DNA from: Oricola indica
GTDB lineage: Bacteria > Pseudomonadota > Alphaproteobacteria > Rhizobiales > Rhizobiaceae
Length of the DNA stretch: 64,000 nt
NCBI RefSeq assembly: GCF_019966595.1
Contig: NZ_JAINFJ010000001.1
Coordinates: forward strand, 310,001-374,000
Direction: 5' to 3'
A program made the translations under genes and the position numbers. Positions 25,466-35,479 of the stretch are shown one piece after another (the first letter of the stretch is position 1; each line of letters opens with the position of its first letter). The notes below the pieces were generated by a model. That model ran no database searches and had not been told where the DNA came from. It saw only the letters and a program-made list of their open reading frames with translations.

Positions 25466-27765
25466 GCCAGCGCCTCCCTGCTCTCATCGGCGGTCTCTTT
25501 TGACCGCTTGAAGGTCGGCAGCAGGCTGCCGCCGCGCGCCAGGCGCATCGAGTTCGTCACCACCACGATGGAGGAGCCGGACATTGCCAGCGCCGCGATC
25601 AACGGCGTGACGAAGCCGGAAACGGCGAGCGGCACCGCGATGATGTTGTACAGCACCGCAAGGCCGAAATTCTGCCGCACCAGCTTGCCGGCCTTGATGG
25701 AAATCTCGCGGGCGAAGGGAACCGACATCATCGTGTCGCGGGTGAAGACGAAATCGGCGGCCATGCGGCCGATATCGGACGCCGAGGCAGGCGCCATGGA
25801 AACATGGCCCGCCGCCAGCGCGGGCGCGTCGTTCAGCCCGTCGCCAACCATCATCACGCGGTGGCCCTCGGACTGCAGCGCCTTGATGCGGGCGATCTTG
25901 GCCGCCGGTGTCGCATGGGCGCGGAACGCCTCGATCCCGACACGACCGGCGATCTCGCGCACCGCCGCAACGCTGTCGCCGGAAAGTAGCTCGATACCCA
26001 TGCCCTGCTCGCCAAGCGCGTAGACTGCTTCGGGTGTGCCCTCGCGCAACGCTTCGGACAGCGTAAAGCCGGAAGCGGCCCCGCCTTCGCGTGCAAAGGC
26101 CAACCCGCTTCCGGTTACGGCGTCCCCCGCCGTATTCGCGATTTCTCCGACCCAGTCGGCGCGGCCGAGCCGCACCACGGTGCCGTCCAGAACACCCTGC
26201 ACGCCGAAGCCCGGAACTTCCTTGATCTCGGACAAATCGGCAGCCGGCTCATCACCGAAATATGCGGCGATGGCGCGCGACGCCGGGTGGATAGAATGAA
26301 GCGCCAGCGCCTTCGCGGCCGATATGTCGGCCTCCGCAATCCCCGCCTCGGCGATGCGCGGTGTGCCGGTGGTCAGCGTGCCCGTCTTGTCGAAGACGGC
26401 GGTATCCGCCTCCGCGAGGCGTTCCAGCGCGGAGCCGTCCTTCATCAGTATGCCCTGCCGGAACAGGCGCGCCGCCCCGATGACGTGGACAACCGGCACG
26501 GCAAGGCCGAGCGCGCAAGGACAGGTGATGATCAGCACCGAGATCGCCGTGTAGAGCGAAGCGTGCCAGTCGCCTTTGGTGGCGATCATCCAGCCGAGGA
26601 AAGCGAACAGCGCGAGAAGATGCACCGCCGGCGCGTAGATCCGCGCCGCGCGGTCGGCGATGCGCACATAGCGCCCGCGTCCGTTCTCTGCCGCCTCCAT
26701 CATCTGCATGACTTCGGCGATGAAGGATTCGTCCGCCTTGCGGGTGACCGTGATGTCGATCGGCCCCGTCAGGTTCAAGGTGCCGGCCTCGACATCGGTG
26801 TTGAGCGCGACGGAAACCGGCGCACTTTCGCCGGTGACCAGCGACCTGTCGAGGTCGCTCGCGCCCTTGACGATGCGGCCGTCGGCGGGGATCCGCTCAC
26901 CCGGGGCTACGCGCAGAACCATGCCCGGTTCGATCTCGTCGACCGGCACATAGGTGAGCGTGCCTCCCGCTCCGACCACGGACCCGCCTCGCGCGGTCAT
27001 CCGCGACAGACCAAGAACGGCGGAGCGCGCGTGATCGCGCATCAGCTGATCGAGATAGCGGCCGATCAGCAGGAAGAACAACAGCGTTACCGCCGCGTCG
27101 AAATAGGCTTCCGCGCCACCCGTCACGCTTTCATAGACGCTCATGGCGAGAGCCAGGATCACCGCGAGCGAGATCGGCACGTCCATGTTGAGGCGACGCG
27201 CGGCAAGCGCCCTGTAAGCCGAAGCAAAAAACACCTGCCCTGAATAGGCGACGACCGGAATGGCGATCAGGCCGGAAACCAGGTGGAACAGGTCCCGCGT
27301 CGCGCCCGATGCGCCGGACCAGACCGAGACCGAGAGTAGCATGATGTTGCCGGCGGCAAATCCCGCGACGGCGAGTGATTTCAAAAGGCGGTCAGCCTTG
27401 CGCCGTTCATCGGAATTCCCGAGATCGCCGAGATCGACCGGCGTCGCCGCATAGCCAAGCTGGTCGAGCCGCGCGAGGACGAAATCGGGCGAACGGTCAG
27501 GCCCGTCGAGAATGACGGTGACGCGGCGCAGCGACAGGTTGACCCGCGCCGAAACGATACCCTCGAGCCCGTTCAGCCCGCGTTCGATCGCCGAGATGCA
27601 GGCACCGCAATGGATGTCGGGCACCGAGAGGACATAGCGGACCGTGCCGTCGTCTTCCGCGTGACCGGCGCGCTGCAACTCCTCGACACGGTTGAAATCG
27701 CGGATGCCTGCGGAGCACATCGCATTGTCGACTCCGAGATCTCCGCCGCAACAGCTTCCCGCCAT
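25462..27765 (-). CDS. ccoI: Copper-translocating P1B-type ATPase CcoI (FixI) for cbb3 oxidase maturation
   Basis: The 767-residue ATPase delivers copper for the CcoN active site. The N-terminus has a cysteine-rich start (GSCCGG) and a heavy-metal-associated domain with HCGACIS (about residue 52). Further along are the transmembrane copper motif CPCALG (about 420), the phosphorylation site DKTGTLTTG (about 462) and the hinge GDGLNDAPAL (about 665). This CPx set and the location between ccoH and ccoS identify CcoI rather than a general CopA exporter. The gene starts six bases after ccoH. Confidence 0.96.
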   Translation of the reverse strand: MAGSCCGGDLGVDNAMCSAGIRDFNRVEELQRAGHAEDDGTVRYVLSVPDIHCGACISAIERGLNGLEGIVSARVNLSLRRVTVILDGPDRSPDFVLARLDQLGYAATPVDLGDLGNSDERRKADRLLKSLAVAGFAAGNIMLLSVSVWSGASGATRDLFHLVSGLIAIPVVAYSGQVFFASAYRALAARRLNMDVPISLAVILALAMSVYESVTGGAEAYFDAAVTLLFFLLIGRYLDQLMRDHARSAVLGLSRMTARGGSVVGAGGTLTYVPVDEIEPGMVLRVAPGERIPADGRIVKGASDLDRSLVTGESAPVSVALNTDVEAGTLNLTGPIDITVTRKADESFIAEVMQMMEAAENGRGRYVRIADRAARIYAPAVHLLALFAFLGWMIATKGDWHASLYTAISVLIITCPCALGLAVPVVHVIGAARLFRQGILMKDGSALERLAEADTAVFDKTGTLTTGTPRIAEAGIAEADISAAKALALHSIHPASRAIAAYFGDEPAADLSEIKEVPGFGVQGVLDGTVVRLGRADWVGEIANTAGDAVTGSGLAFAREGGAASGFTLSEALREGTPEAVYALGEQGMGIELLSGDSVAAVREIAGRVGIEAFRAHATPAAKIARIKALQSEGHRVMMVGDGLNDAPALAAGHVSMAPASASDIGRMAADFVFTRDTMMSVPFAREISIKAGKLVRQNFGLAVLYNIIAVPLAVSGFVTPLIAALAMSGSSIVVVTNSMRLARGGSLLPTFKRSKETADESREALA

Positions 27766-27771
27766 CGTTTG

Positions 27772-28263
27772 CTACTCCTTGACGAGGAACCGGATCGAGT
27801 GGGTCCATACCTCGCCCTTCGGTCCGGTCACCGAGAGATCCACGTTCCAGATGCCGGAATCGAGCATGACATCACCCGCATAGCGCGCACCGCCCTCGGC
27901 AAGCAGCGTCACTGTCTTGTCGTTGCGGTCCTGCACGGGATGCCCAATCAGCGCCGTGACAACCGCGTCACGGATCGCGATGCCCTCGTCGTCGGTCAGA
28001 TCGAGCGAAAAGACGCCGTTCTCATACGATGTACTGGCGGACCAGCCGAGCGCCGCCTGGCGCCGCTTTTCCGCCGTCACGTCGTTGAAACGCTGGCTCT
28101 CCACATAGGAGTTCTTGACGACGAGACCGGTCCAGCTGGAATTGGCGTAATAGGCCAGCGTGAGATTGACGCTGATGATGGTGCCGAAGAACAGGAACAG
28201 CACGCCAAGCATGTGCCAGCCCGTGAAATGTTTAAGCCCGAGGATTCTCTCGATCGTGGTCAT
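27772..28263 (-). CDS. ccoH: cbb3 oxidase assembly protein CcoH (FixH)
   Basis: The 163-residue protein has one N-terminal membrane anchor (about residues 17-37, HMLGVLFLFFGTIISVNLTL) and a periplasmic immunoglobulin-like domain. That domain has the family features SWTGLVVKNSYVESQRFN and closes with VWTHSIRFLVKE. CcoH stabilises the assembling CcoNOQP complex and interacts with CcoP. Its start overlaps the end of ccoG by four bases and its end is six bases before ccoI, so the operon is tightly coupled. Confidence 0.93.
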   Translation of the reverse strand: MTTIERILGLKHFTGWHMLGVLFLFFGTIISVNLTLAYYANSSWTGLVVKNSYVESQRFNDVTAEKRRQAALGWSASTSYENGVFSLDLTDDEGIAIRDAVVTALIGHPVQDRNDKTVTLLAEGGARYAGDVMLDSGIWNVDLSVTGPKGEVWTHSIRFLVKE

Positions 28264-29849
28264 TCTTCAGGGGCCTCGAAAACAGCGTCATAGGTGTCCG
28301 ACTCGAAGGACTGCTTGTCCTCGGCGATGAAGTGGAAGCCGGTCTGGCCTTCCGTGACAAACTGCGTCGGCTGCGAGACGAAGACACGCAGCGAACGGAG
28401 CTTGTCCGGTTCGACCGGGATCGCGTAGGAAACGCCATCCGGCTGGTCGAGTCCGTTGATGCTCATCGTAGCACCCGGCAGCCCTTCGAGCGACAGGAAG
28501 ATCACGCGGGGCTCGGGTATCATATTCAGCAGCTTGACCGTGAAGCCGTTGCGGATCGAGCCGTCGGAGAGCGTCACGAAGACCGGATTGCGGTCGTGCT
28601 GCACGTTGACTTCCAGCCGGTCGCGGCTGAGCAGCGCATAGAGCATGACGACGCCGATCAACGCCCAGGCCCCGATGTAGATCAGCGAACGGACGCGGAA
28701 GATGATCTTCCAGTTGAAGTGACGGACCCGGTCGTCGAACTTGCCGTCCGCGTCGCGCACCCGTGACGGGTCGATCGCGCCGGTTTCCGGATCGGTGGCG
28801 ATGGCCATGTTGTGGTTGTATTCGTGCAGCGTCGCATAGGAGATCAACCCCCGCTCGCGGCCTGTCTTGTCCATGATGTTGTCGCAGGCGTCGATGCACA
28901 GCGCACAGGTGATGCATTCCAGCTGCTGGCCATCGCGGATATCGATGCCCATCGGGCAGACAGCGACGCAGGCGTTGCAGTCGACGCAATCGCCGACAAC
29001 CTTGCCCTCGGCGGCCGCCTTCTTGGCATGGCGCGAACGCGGTTCGCCGCGCCAGTCATTGTAGGTGACGACGAGCGAATCCTCGTCGAGCATGGCCGCC
29101 TGGATGCGCGGCCACGGGCACATGTAGATGCAGACCTGCTCGCGCATCAGCCCGCCGAAAACATAAGTCGTCCCGGTCAGCACGGCCACGGTCGAATAGG
29201 CGACGAACGGCGCCTGGAAGGTCACGAAATCACGCAGGAGCGTCGGAGCGTCGGCGAAATAGAAGATCCATGCGCCGCCCGTCGCGACCGAGATGACGAT
29301 GAATGTCGCGTGGGTGGCGACGATCTTGCGCACCTTCTCGAACGACCAGGGCGCATTGGCGAGGCGCATGCGCGCGTTGCGGTCGCCCTGCCAGAAGCGT
29401 TCCACCGCGACGAAGAGATCGGTCCAGACCGTCTGCGGGCAGGTGTAGCCGCACCAGGCGCGCCCGACGATGGAGGTCACGAGGAAAAGACCGACGCCCG
29501 CCATGACAAGAAGGCCCGCGACATAGAAGAATTCCTGCGGCCAGATTTCGACGAAGAAGGCGTAGAAGCGGCGATTCGCCATGTCGATCAGGATCGCCTG
29601 GTCCGGCGCATGTTCGCCGCGGTCCCAACGGATCCAGGGAGTGACATAATAGATGCCGAGCGTGATCAGCATGATGATCCACTTCAGCTTGCGGAAATTG
29701 CCTTCCGCGCGCTTCGGGAAAATCTGCTTGCGCGCGGCATAAAGCGGCTGCGCCTTCTGCTTCGCGCCAACATTAACAGCCTCGACGTCGAGGCGTTCGA
29801 CCGTGGCGTTCTTGTCGGATGTTTCAGGCACGGCGGTATGTTCGTTCAT
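28260..29849 (-). CDS. ccoG: CcoG (FixG), membrane iron-sulfur/copper reductase for cbb3 assembly
   Basis: The 529-residue protein is the first gene of the assembly operon. It has five membrane segments. A cysteine pair occurs in a membrane loop (WCGYTCPQTVW, about residue 130), and a second CxxxC follows (CIYMCPWPR). Two [4Fe-4S] ferredoxin motifs come next (CVDCNACVAVCP and CITCALCIDACD, about 290-325). The C-terminal periplasmic domain has an immunoglobulin-like fold. CcoG reduces Cu(II) to Cu(I) for the oxidase. A perfect FNR box lies 54-67 bases upstream of the ATG, so the operon should be induced at low oxygen by the FnrL protein encoded at 35480. Confidence 0.96.
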   Translation of the reverse strand: MNEHTAVPETSDKNATVERLDVEAVNVGAKQKAQPLYAARKQIFPKRAEGNFRKLKWIIMLITLGIYYVTPWIRWDRGEHAPDQAILIDMANRRFYAFFVEIWPQEFFYVAGLLVMAGVGLFLVTSIVGRAWCGYTCPQTVWTDLFVAVERFWQGDRNARMRLANAPWSFEKVRKIVATHATFIVISVATGGAWIFYFADAPTLLRDFVTFQAPFVAYSTVAVLTGTTYVFGGLMREQVCIYMCPWPRIQAAMLDEDSLVVTYNDWRGEPRSRHAKKAAAEGKVVGDCVDCNACVAVCPMGIDIRDGQQLECITCALCIDACDNIMDKTGRERGLISYATLHEYNHNMAIATDPETGAIDPSRVRDADGKFDDRVRHFNWKIIFRVRSLIYIGAWALIGVVMLYALLSRDRLEVNVQHDRNPVFVTLSDGSIRNGFTVKLLNMIPEPRVIFLSLEGLPGATMSINGLDQPDGVSYAIPVEPDKLRSLRVFVSQPTQFVTEGQTGFHFIAEDKQSFESDTYDAVFEAPEE

Positions 29850-29902
29850 GGTTCTTTTCCAAATGGATGGCCGACAATGCCGTTTCCGCTTGCCGAACTT
29901 CC

Positions 29903-29916
29903 TTGACCTGCATCAA
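29903..29916 (-). promoter_or_regulatory. FNR/FixK-type box upstream of ccoGHIS
   Basis: TTGACCTGCATCAA fits the TTGA-N6-TCAA consensus exactly. It lies 54 bases before the ccoG start codon, a position normal for an activator site centred near -41. Confidence 0.88.
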
Positions 29917-29936
29917 GGATAGATGAGAACCGCTCT

Positions 29937-29976
29937 AAAAAATGCATATGCCCTGCAGCTTTTGGCCGCAGGGCAT
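29937..29976 (-). terminator. Rho-independent terminator of ccoNOQP
   Basis: Reading leftward, ATGCCCTGC pairs with GCAGGGCAT across a loop of 11 bases, followed shortly by TTTTTT. It starts 22 bases past the ccoP stop codon and separates the structural operon from ccoGHIS. Confidence 0.85.
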
Positions 29977-29997
29977 GTCTTGCAGTCGTGAACGGCC

Positions 29998-30870
29998 TTA
30001 CTGGCCGCCGCCGAGTCCGTGTACGAAGACCGCCAGTTGCTTGACCGTGGTCTCGCCGAGACGGTCGCCCCAGGCCGGCATAACGCCTTGGCGCGGATTG
30101 GTAACCTGGGCAACGATGTCGGCATGGGTGCCGCCATAGAGCCAGATCGCATCCGACAGGCTCGGAGCACCGACCTCGGCCATGCCCTCGCCCTGCTCGC
30201 CATGGCAGAAGCCGCAGTTTTCCTCGAAGACGACCTGACCACGCTCGGCATTGGCCTCCTCGTAGTCCTGCCCGGAGAGCTTGCGGACATACCAGGCGAC
30301 ATCGACGATCGCGTCACGCTCCAGCAGTTCGTCGCGCCCGAAGGCCGGCATCTCGGAGATGCGCGTGTCCTCGTCAGCCTCGTAACGCACACCATGCATC
30401 AGCGTTGTGTAGATGTCGTCGATGGTGCCGCCCCAGATCCAGGCATCGTCATTGAGGTTCGGATAACCCGGACCGCCCTGCGCGCCGGAGCCGTGGCACT
30501 GCTCGCAATAGACCTTGAAGGTCGATGCACCGCCGGCCGTGGCGAACTGCACGAGGTCAGGATCCGCGCTGACTTCCGCGATGTCGGTCGCGGCGAGCTT
30601 GTCCAGGTAGACCGCCTGGGAGGCCTTGGCGGCGGCAACGTCCTGATGCAGGTCGGCGCGGCTCGACCAGCCGAGCACGCCGGCCGTCGCGCCGGTGATG
30701 CCCGGCCACGCCGGATAGGCGATGGTGTAGCCGATCGTCCAGATGATCGTGGCGTAGAAGGTCCACAGCCACCACCGAGGCAGAGGATTGTTCAGTTCCT
30801 TGATTCCGTCCCACTCGTGACCCGTGGTCTCGACGCCGGAGACTTCATCGATTTCCTTTTTGTCGGCCAT
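29998..30870 (-). CDS. ccoP: cbb3 cytochrome oxidase subunit III, di-haem cytochrome CcoP (FixP)
   Basis: The 290-residue subunit brings electrons from soluble cytochrome c or the bc1 complex to CcoO. An N-terminal CcoP domain with one membrane helix (about residues 30-52) carries the PLPRWWLWTFYATIIWTIGY signature. Two cytochrome c domains follow, with haem motifs CEQCH (about 135) and CGFCH (about 220) and axial methionines in the EMPAFGR and VMPAWGDRL contexts. Its start lies three bases from the ccoQ stop. It is the last gene of ccoNOQP and is followed by a terminator. Confidence 0.97.
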   Translation of the reverse strand: MADKKEIDEVSGVETTGHEWDGIKELNNPLPRWWLWTFYATIIWTIGYTIAYPAWPGITGATAGVLGWSSRADLHQDVAAAKASQAVYLDKLAATDIAEVSADPDLVQFATAGGASTFKVYCEQCHGSGAQGGPGYPNLNDDAWIWGGTIDDIYTTLMHGVRYEADEDTRISEMPAFGRDELLERDAIVDVAWYVRKLSGQDYEEANAERGQVVFEENCGFCHGEQGEGMAEVGAPSLSDAIWLYGGTHADIVAQVTNPRQGVMPAWGDRLGETTVKQLAVFVHGLGGGQ

Positions 30871-30873
30871 TGA

Positions 30874-31029
30874 TCAGTCCTCCTTGAAGGGGATGCGGGC
30901 CGCATCTTCACTGGATTTTCTTGCACCTGGACGCATGATCCACACGACGACCGCGAGGAAGATCGCGAACATGTAGACCAAGCCCCAACTGTCGGCGAAA
31001 GCGCGCATGGAGTGATAGTCGAGTTCCAT
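30874..31029 (-). CDS. ccoQ: cbb3 oxidase small subunit CcoQ (FixQ)
   Basis: A 51-residue one-helix protein (MELDYHSMRAFADSWGLVYM, then FAIFLAVVVW). The tail is RPGARKSSEDAARIPFKED, ending in the FKED motif usual for rhizobial CcoQ. It lies between ccoO and ccoP with spacings of nine and three bases. CcoQ stabilises the association of CcoP with the CcoNO core. Confidence 0.95.
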   Translation of the reverse strand: MELDYHSMRAFADSWGLVYMFAIFLAVVVWIMRPGARKSSEDAARIPFKED

Positions 31030-31038
31030 TTTCGCCCC

Positions 31039-31770
31039 CTACCGGAAGTTTTCTTCGGGTTCATAGACCGAGAAGTCGACCAGCGTGCCGAGCATCTGCA
31101 GATAGGCCACAAGGGCGTCCATCTCCGTCAGCGTCGTCGGGTCGCCGTCGAAATCGCCGAGCACGGCCTTCGGATACCGCTCCTCGACGCCCGACCAATC
31201 CGCATCGGGATCGGCCTGCGCCATCAGATCGGCCTCGGCGTTCTCCACCATCTCGTCGGAATAAGGCACTCCGACACGACGGTTGGCGATCAGGTGACCG
31301 GACACGTTCTCGATCTTGAGTTCCGTGTTGGCGAGGAACTCGTAGGAGGGCATGACCGATTCCGGCACCACCGACTGCGGGTGGATAAGGTGCTCGACAT
31401 GCCACTCGTTGGAGTAGCGCCCGCCGACCCGGGCCAGATCAGGCCCGGTTCGCTTGGAACCCCACTGGAACGGGTGGTCGAACATCGACTCCGCCGCGAG
31501 GCTGTAATGGCCGTAGCGCTCGACCTCGTCGCGGAACGGGCGGATCATCTGGCTGTGGCAGAGGTAGCAACCCTCGCGCACATAGATGTTCCGGCCGGCC
31601 AGTTCGAGCGGCGAGTAGGGCCGCATCCCCTCCACTTTCTCGATTGTGTTCTCGAGGTAGAAGAGCGGGGCGATCTCGACGATCCCGCCGACCGTCACCA
31701 CCGCGAAGGAGGCGACGAACAGGAGCGAGACGTTCTTTTCGAGTATTTGGTGTTTATCAATAAGACCCAT
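31039..31770 (-). CDS. ccoO: cbb3 oxidase subunit II, mono-haem cytochrome CcoO (FixO)
   Basis: The 243-residue subunit has an N-terminal membrane anchor (about residues 12-35). The single haem c site is [20 protein letters not shown] (about 68-87), with the axial methionine likely in one of the later VMPSYEFL or ERYP regions. The conserved [13 protein letters not shown] segment is characteristic of CcoO. It passes electrons from CcoP to the CcoN haem b. It is encoded 12 bases after ccoN in the ccoNOQP operon. Confidence 0.97.
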   Translation of the reverse strand: MGLIDKHQILEKNVSLLFVASFAVVTVGGIVEIAPLFYLENTIEKVEGMRPYSPLELAGRNIYVREGCYLCHSQMIRPFRDEVERYGHYSLAAESMFDHPFQWGSKRTGPDLARVGGRYSNEWHVEHLIHPQSVVPESVMPSYEFLANTELKIENVSGHLIANRRVGVPYSDEMVENAEADLMAQADPDADWSGVEERYPKAVLGDFDGDPTTLTEMDALVAYLQMLGTLVDFSVYEPEENFR

Positions 31771-31782
31771 TTTCTCAGCTCC

Positions 31783-33402
31783 TTATTCCGCCGGTGCCAG
31801 CGCTTCCGGCTGCTCGGCGCCCATGGGCACCTCGGACCGGACATCGCCGCGGATGGTCTTGTAGATGTTGAAAGCCATCACCAGCGCACCCGTGAGGTAC
31901 AGCAGGCCGCCAACCATGCGCAGCACGTAGTACGGATGCATGGCCGCGATGGACTCGGCGAAGGAGTAGACCAAGTAGCCCTGATCGTCGTACTCGCGCC
32001 ACATCAGGCCCTGCATGATGCCCGACACCCACATGACGGCCGCGTAGACGACGATGCCGAGGGTAGCGAGCCAGAAGTGCCAGTTGACGAGCCGCAGGCT
32101 GTAGAGGCGCTGACGGTTCCAGAGTTTCGGCGTGAGGTAGTAGATCGCGCCGAACGAGATCATGCCGACCCAGCCGAGCGCACCGGAATGCACGTGACCG
32201 ATGGTCCAGTCCGTGTAGTGGCTCAGCGAGTTGACCGCCTTGATCGACATCATCGGCCCCTCGAAGGTCGACATGCCGTAGAAGGCGACCGAGATCACCA
32301 GCATGCGCAGGATCGGGTCCGTACGCAGCTTGTCCCATGCGCCCGAAAGCGTCATCAGGCCGTTGATCATGCCGCCCCAGGAGGGCATCCACAGCATGAT
32401 CGAGAACACCATGCCGAGCGTCTGCGCCCAGTCCGGCAGAGCCGTGTAGTGCAGGTGGTGCGGACCGGCCCAGATGTAGAGGAAGATCAGCGCCCAGAAG
32501 TGGATGATCGACAGACGGTAGGAGTAGACCGGACGGCCTGCCTGCTTCGGCACGAAATAATACATCATTCCGAGGAAGCCAGCAGTCAGGAAGAAGCCCA
32601 CCGCGTTGTGGCCGTACCACCACTGCGTCAAGGCGTCCTGAACGCCCGAGAAGGCGGAGTAGCTCTTGGCGCCCAGAAGCGAGACCGGCATCGACAGGTT
32701 GTTGACGATGTGCAGCATCGCGATCGTCACGATGAAGGCGAGATAGAACCAGTTCGCCACATAGATATGCGGCTCCTTGCGCTTGAAGATCGTCCCCATG
32801 AACACGATCAGATAAGCGACCCAGACCACGGTGAGCCAGAGATCGACGTACCATTCCGGCTCCGCGTATTCGCGCCCTTCGGTGATGCCGAGAAGATAGC
32901 CGGTAGCCGCCATCACGATGAACAGCTGGTATCCCCAGAAGACGAACCAGGCGAGACCGCCGCCGAACAGGCGTGCGCGCGTGGTCCGCTGGACGACATA
33001 GAAGGAGGTTGCGATCAGCGCGTTACCGCCAAAGGCGAAGATGACCGCCGATGTGTGCAGCGGACGCATCCGACCGAAATTGAACCAAGGCTCGATATTG
33101 AGCTCCGGCCAGGCCAGCTGCGAGGCCACGACGACGCCGACCAGAAAGCCCACGATGCCCCAGAACAGCGTGATGACCGTGCCGTAGCGGATCACCCCGT
33201 CCATGTAGCCGGACGTATCGACCGGAGCGGCAGCAGCCGCAGAAAACTTCATGTTCCGCAACATCACGATCGTCGCGATGGCGAGAACGAAAAACACGAC
33301 CCAGGCATGCGTTTGGAACGCCGCATCCTGGGCGAATGCCGCGCCGAGCAAGGCGAGGAAAGCTCCCAGCCCTACCAGCGCGGTCGCTAAGCTATTATTC
33401 AT
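31783..33402 (-). CDS. ccoN: cbb3 oxidase catalytic subunit I CcoN (FixN)
   Basis: The protein reduces oxygen at the haem b3-CuB centre and pumps protons with high oxygen affinity. I start it at the ATG at 33402 ([20 protein letters not shown]), preceded by a GGGGG-rich ribosome site, giving 539 residues. Twelve or more membrane helices are visible. Key histidines are in [20 protein letters not shown] (low-spin haem), [15 protein letters not shown] (CuB ligand and tyrosine region), [16 protein letters not shown] (CuB histidine pair) and [13 protein letters not shown] (haem ligands). A perfect FNR box sits about 106 bases upstream in the gap shared with the hemerythrin gene. Confidence 0.97.
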   Translation of the reverse strand: MNNSLATALVGLGAFLALLGAAFAQDAAFQTHAWVVFFVLAIATIVMLRNMKFSAAAAAPVDTSGYMDGVIRYGTVITLFWGIVGFLVGVVVASQLAWPELNIEPWFNFGRMRPLHTSAVIFAFGGNALIATSFYVVQRTTRARLFGGGLAWFVFWGYQLFIVMAATGYLLGITEGREYAEPEWYVDLWLTVVWVAYLIVFMGTIFKRKEPHIYVANWFYLAFIVTIAMLHIVNNLSMPVSLLGAKSYSAFSGVQDALTQWWYGHNAVGFFLTAGFLGMMYYFVPKQAGRPVYSYRLSIIHFWALIFLYIWAGPHHLHYTALPDWAQTLGMVFSIMLWMPSWGGMINGLMTLSGAWDKLRTDPILRMLVISVAFYGMSTFEGPMMSIKAVNSLSHYTDWTIGHVHSGALGWVGMISFGAIYYLTPKLWNRQRLYSLRLVNWHFWLATLGIVVYAAVMWVSGIMQGLMWREYDDQGYLVYSFAESIAAMHPYYVLRMVGGLLYLTGALVMAFNIYKTIRGDVRSEVPMGAEQPEALAPAE

Positions 33403-33507
33403 GGGTAAGACCCCCTTCGGACATGCGTATTGGTCAGTTACGGCTGTCCCGGCCGTCCGACCCCCTTTTCGCACCTTGGTTATGTCTACGGTTCGTGTCC
33501 AGCCGCC

Positions 33508-33521
33508 TTGACCTGGATCAA
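33508..33521. promoter_or_regulatory. FNR/FixK-type box between ccoNOQP and the hemerythrin-hemN genes
   Basis: TTGACCTGGATCAA matches TTGA-N6-TCAA perfectly. It lies 106 bases before ccoN and 64 bases before the hemerythrin start, so one dimer could serve both directions. Confidence 0.88.
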
Positions 33522-33584
33522 TGCAGCAACGCCGACTGACAAGCGATGTTGGCCGACAGCTAACGACGTCCCGCGAGAAAAGCG

Positions 33585-34097
33585 ATGATGAAATTCGAAG
33601 AATCCAGCTCCGAAGACAATATTATCGTGCTGCCCAAAGCTGTCGCGGCCAATATCAAAATGGTCTGCTCCACAATGCTTACCCATCACGAGGAACAGAT
33701 CGCGCTGTGCCGCAAGCTCGAGGAAATCGCCGACGAGCTGCCGGAAATTTCCGACACGCAGATGTGCCTCAGATTGGCGCGGCAGATCCATCCGATGATT
33801 CGCAGCGCGCATGACTACGAGGAAAAAACCCTGTTCCCGATGCTGATGACGATCGAAAACCTCGACGACTCGCTGAAGTCCACGGTCGAGCGGCTTCGTT
33901 ACGAGCACTGGGAGGACGAGAGCTTCGCCGACGAGGTCGCCGACGCGCTGATTCGATTCGTCACCGACAAGGCATCCTCGAACGCCGAAACGCTCGCCTA
34001 CATGCTGCGGGGCTTTTTCGAGGGCCTGCGCCGCCACATCGCCTTCGAGCGCGAACACATCGTTCCGCTTCTTTGCAAGCGGAAGGTTGCTCACTGA
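33585..34097 (+). CDS. Hemerythrin HHE domain protein
   Basis: The 170-residue helical protein has the histidine and glutamate spacing of bacterial hemerythrin-like di-iron proteins. The relevant stretches are [17 protein letters not shown] (about residue 25-42), [19 protein letters not shown] (about 66-84), [14 protein letters not shown] (about 104) and [15 protein letters not shown] (about 150). Such proteins bind oxygen, sense oxidants or help repair iron centres. It shares its promoter region and FNR box with ccoN. Its stop overlaps the hemN start by one base (TGATG), so it is part of the low-oxygen set. Binding chemistry is inferred from the ligand pattern only. Confidence 0.85.
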   Translation: MMKFEESSSEDNIIVLPKAVAANIKMVCSTMLTHHEEQIALCRKLEEIADELPEISDTQMCLRLARQIHPMIRSAHDYEEKTLFPMLMTIENLDDSLKSTVERLRYEHWEDESFADEVADALIRFVTDKASSNAETLAYMLRGFFEGLRRHIAFEREHIVPLLCKRKVAH

Positions 34098-35449
34098 TGG
34101 ACGCTGAAACGATCCTCGCAAGCCAGCGCGGCAGCGTGCCGCGCTATACGAGCTATCCCACCGCACCGCATTTCACGGATCAGGATGGGCTGACGATCGC
34201 GCGCTCGCGCATCGAATCGCTGCCCGATGACGAGGCCATCTCGCTCTACCTGCATGTTCCGTTCTGCGACCGGCTGTGCTGGTTCTGCGGCTGTCACACG
34301 AAACACACACTCAAATACGCGCCGGTCGAGGCCTATCTCGGCGCGTTGATCAAGGAAATGGCGACCGTGCGGGCAACCGCGGGCCGTCGTCTCCGGCTGG
34401 CGCAGGTGCATCTCGGCGGGGGGTCTCCGAGCATGCTGCGCCAGCCGGATTTTATCCGCCTTTCCAGCGCCTTGCGCAGGGAATTCGAAGTCGATGACGA
34501 CACCGAAATCAGCGTCGAGATCGACCCTTCGGACGTAACCGAAGAAACGCTTGAGGGGCTTGTCGCACTTGGCGTAACGCGTGCCAGTGTCGGCGTGCAG
34601 GATTTCTCGGAAGCCGTGCAGGAAGCGATCAACCGGCCGCAGACCTTCGAGCAGACGCGCGACGTGATCACCGCGCTGCGCGCCACCGGTATCCATTCGC
34701 TGAATATCGACGCGCTGTACGGCTTGCCGTTGCAGACCGAGGAACGTCTCGTCTCGACGATCGACCAGGTCCTGTCGCTTGCGCCGGACCGCATCGCGCT
34801 GTTCGGCTACGCCCACGTGCCGTGGCTGAAGAAGCATCAGACGCTGATCAGGGACGAAGACCTGCCCGGCACGATGGAGCGATTCCACCATGCGGCCCTG
34901 GCCGCCGACCGCATCGCCGCGGCCGGCTATGACCGCATCGGCATCGACCATTTCGCCAAGCCCGGCGACACGATGGGAATCGCGGCGCGCGAAGGCCGCC
35001 TCTTCCGCAATTTCCAGGGCTACACCACCGATGCCTGCCGGACGCTGATCGGCCTCGGCGCATCGTCGATCAGTTCATATGGCGATGCCTATGTGCAGAA
35101 CATCGTGCCGACGAGCCAGTACGAGAAAACCGTCCTCGACGGCAGGCTCTCGGCGATGCGCGGCGTCAAGCTCACCCTGGACGACCGGATTCGCGCCTAC
35201 ATAATCGAACGCCTGATGTGCGATTTCGCCTTCTCGTTCGATGCGCTGGAGGAGAAGTTCGGATACGCCGCCCGGCCTTATATCGCCGAGGCGCGGCTGG
35301 TGGCGGCCAATGACCGGTTCGGCCTGTGCGACGCCTCGTCCAACCGCTTCGCGATTCGCGACGAGGCCCGCGCCTTCACCCGGATCGTGGCGAGCTTCTT
35401 CGACGCCTATCTGGACAATGGAACGGTTCGCTATTCGAAGGCAGTCTAG
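34097..35449 (+). CDS. hemN: Oxygen-independent coproporphyrinogen III oxidase HemN
   Basis: This radical SAM enzyme decarboxylates coproporphyrinogen III to protoporphyrinogen IX without oxygen, supplying haem for the cbb3 oxidase. The 450-residue length is typical of true HemN. The [4Fe-4S] motif CxxxCxxC is present (CDRLCWFCGC, about residues 60-69), with the preceding YLHVPFC. The HLGGGSPSMLR SAM-binding segment and the YGLPLQTEERL motif follow. The N-terminal ASQRGSVPRYTSYPTAPHF trip-wire region is also present, which separates HemN from HemW-like proteins. Translation is coupled to the hemerythrin gene upstream. Confidence 0.95.
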   Translation: MDAETILASQRGSVPRYTSYPTAPHFTDQDGLTIARSRIESLPDDEAISLYLHVPFCDRLCWFCGCHTKHTLKYAPVEAYLGALIKEMATVRATAGRRLRLAQVHLGGGSPSMLRQPDFIRLSSALRREFEVDDDTEISVEIDPSDVTEETLEGLVALGVTRASVGVQDFSEAVQEAINRPQTFEQTRDVITALRATGIHSLNIDALYGLPLQTEERLVSTIDQVLSLAPDRIALFGYAHVPWLKKHQTLIRDEDLPGTMERFHHAALAADRIAAAGYDRIGIDHFAKPGDTMGIAAREGRLFRNFQGYTTDACRTLIGLGASSISSYGDAYVQNIVPTSQYEKTVLDGRLSAMRGVKLTLDDRIRAYIIERLMCDFAFSFDALEEKFGYAARPYIAEARLVAANDRFGLCDASSNRFAIRDEARAFTRIVASFFDAYLDNGTVRYSKAV

Positions 35450-35479
35450 CGCGGTGCCCTGCCCCGTCGGAAAGCCGTA

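Noticed and set aside
31012-33390. Open frame of 792 codons on the + strand
   Set aside because: Antisense shadow of ccoO and ccoN, rich in His/Arg/Asp with no recognisable domain.
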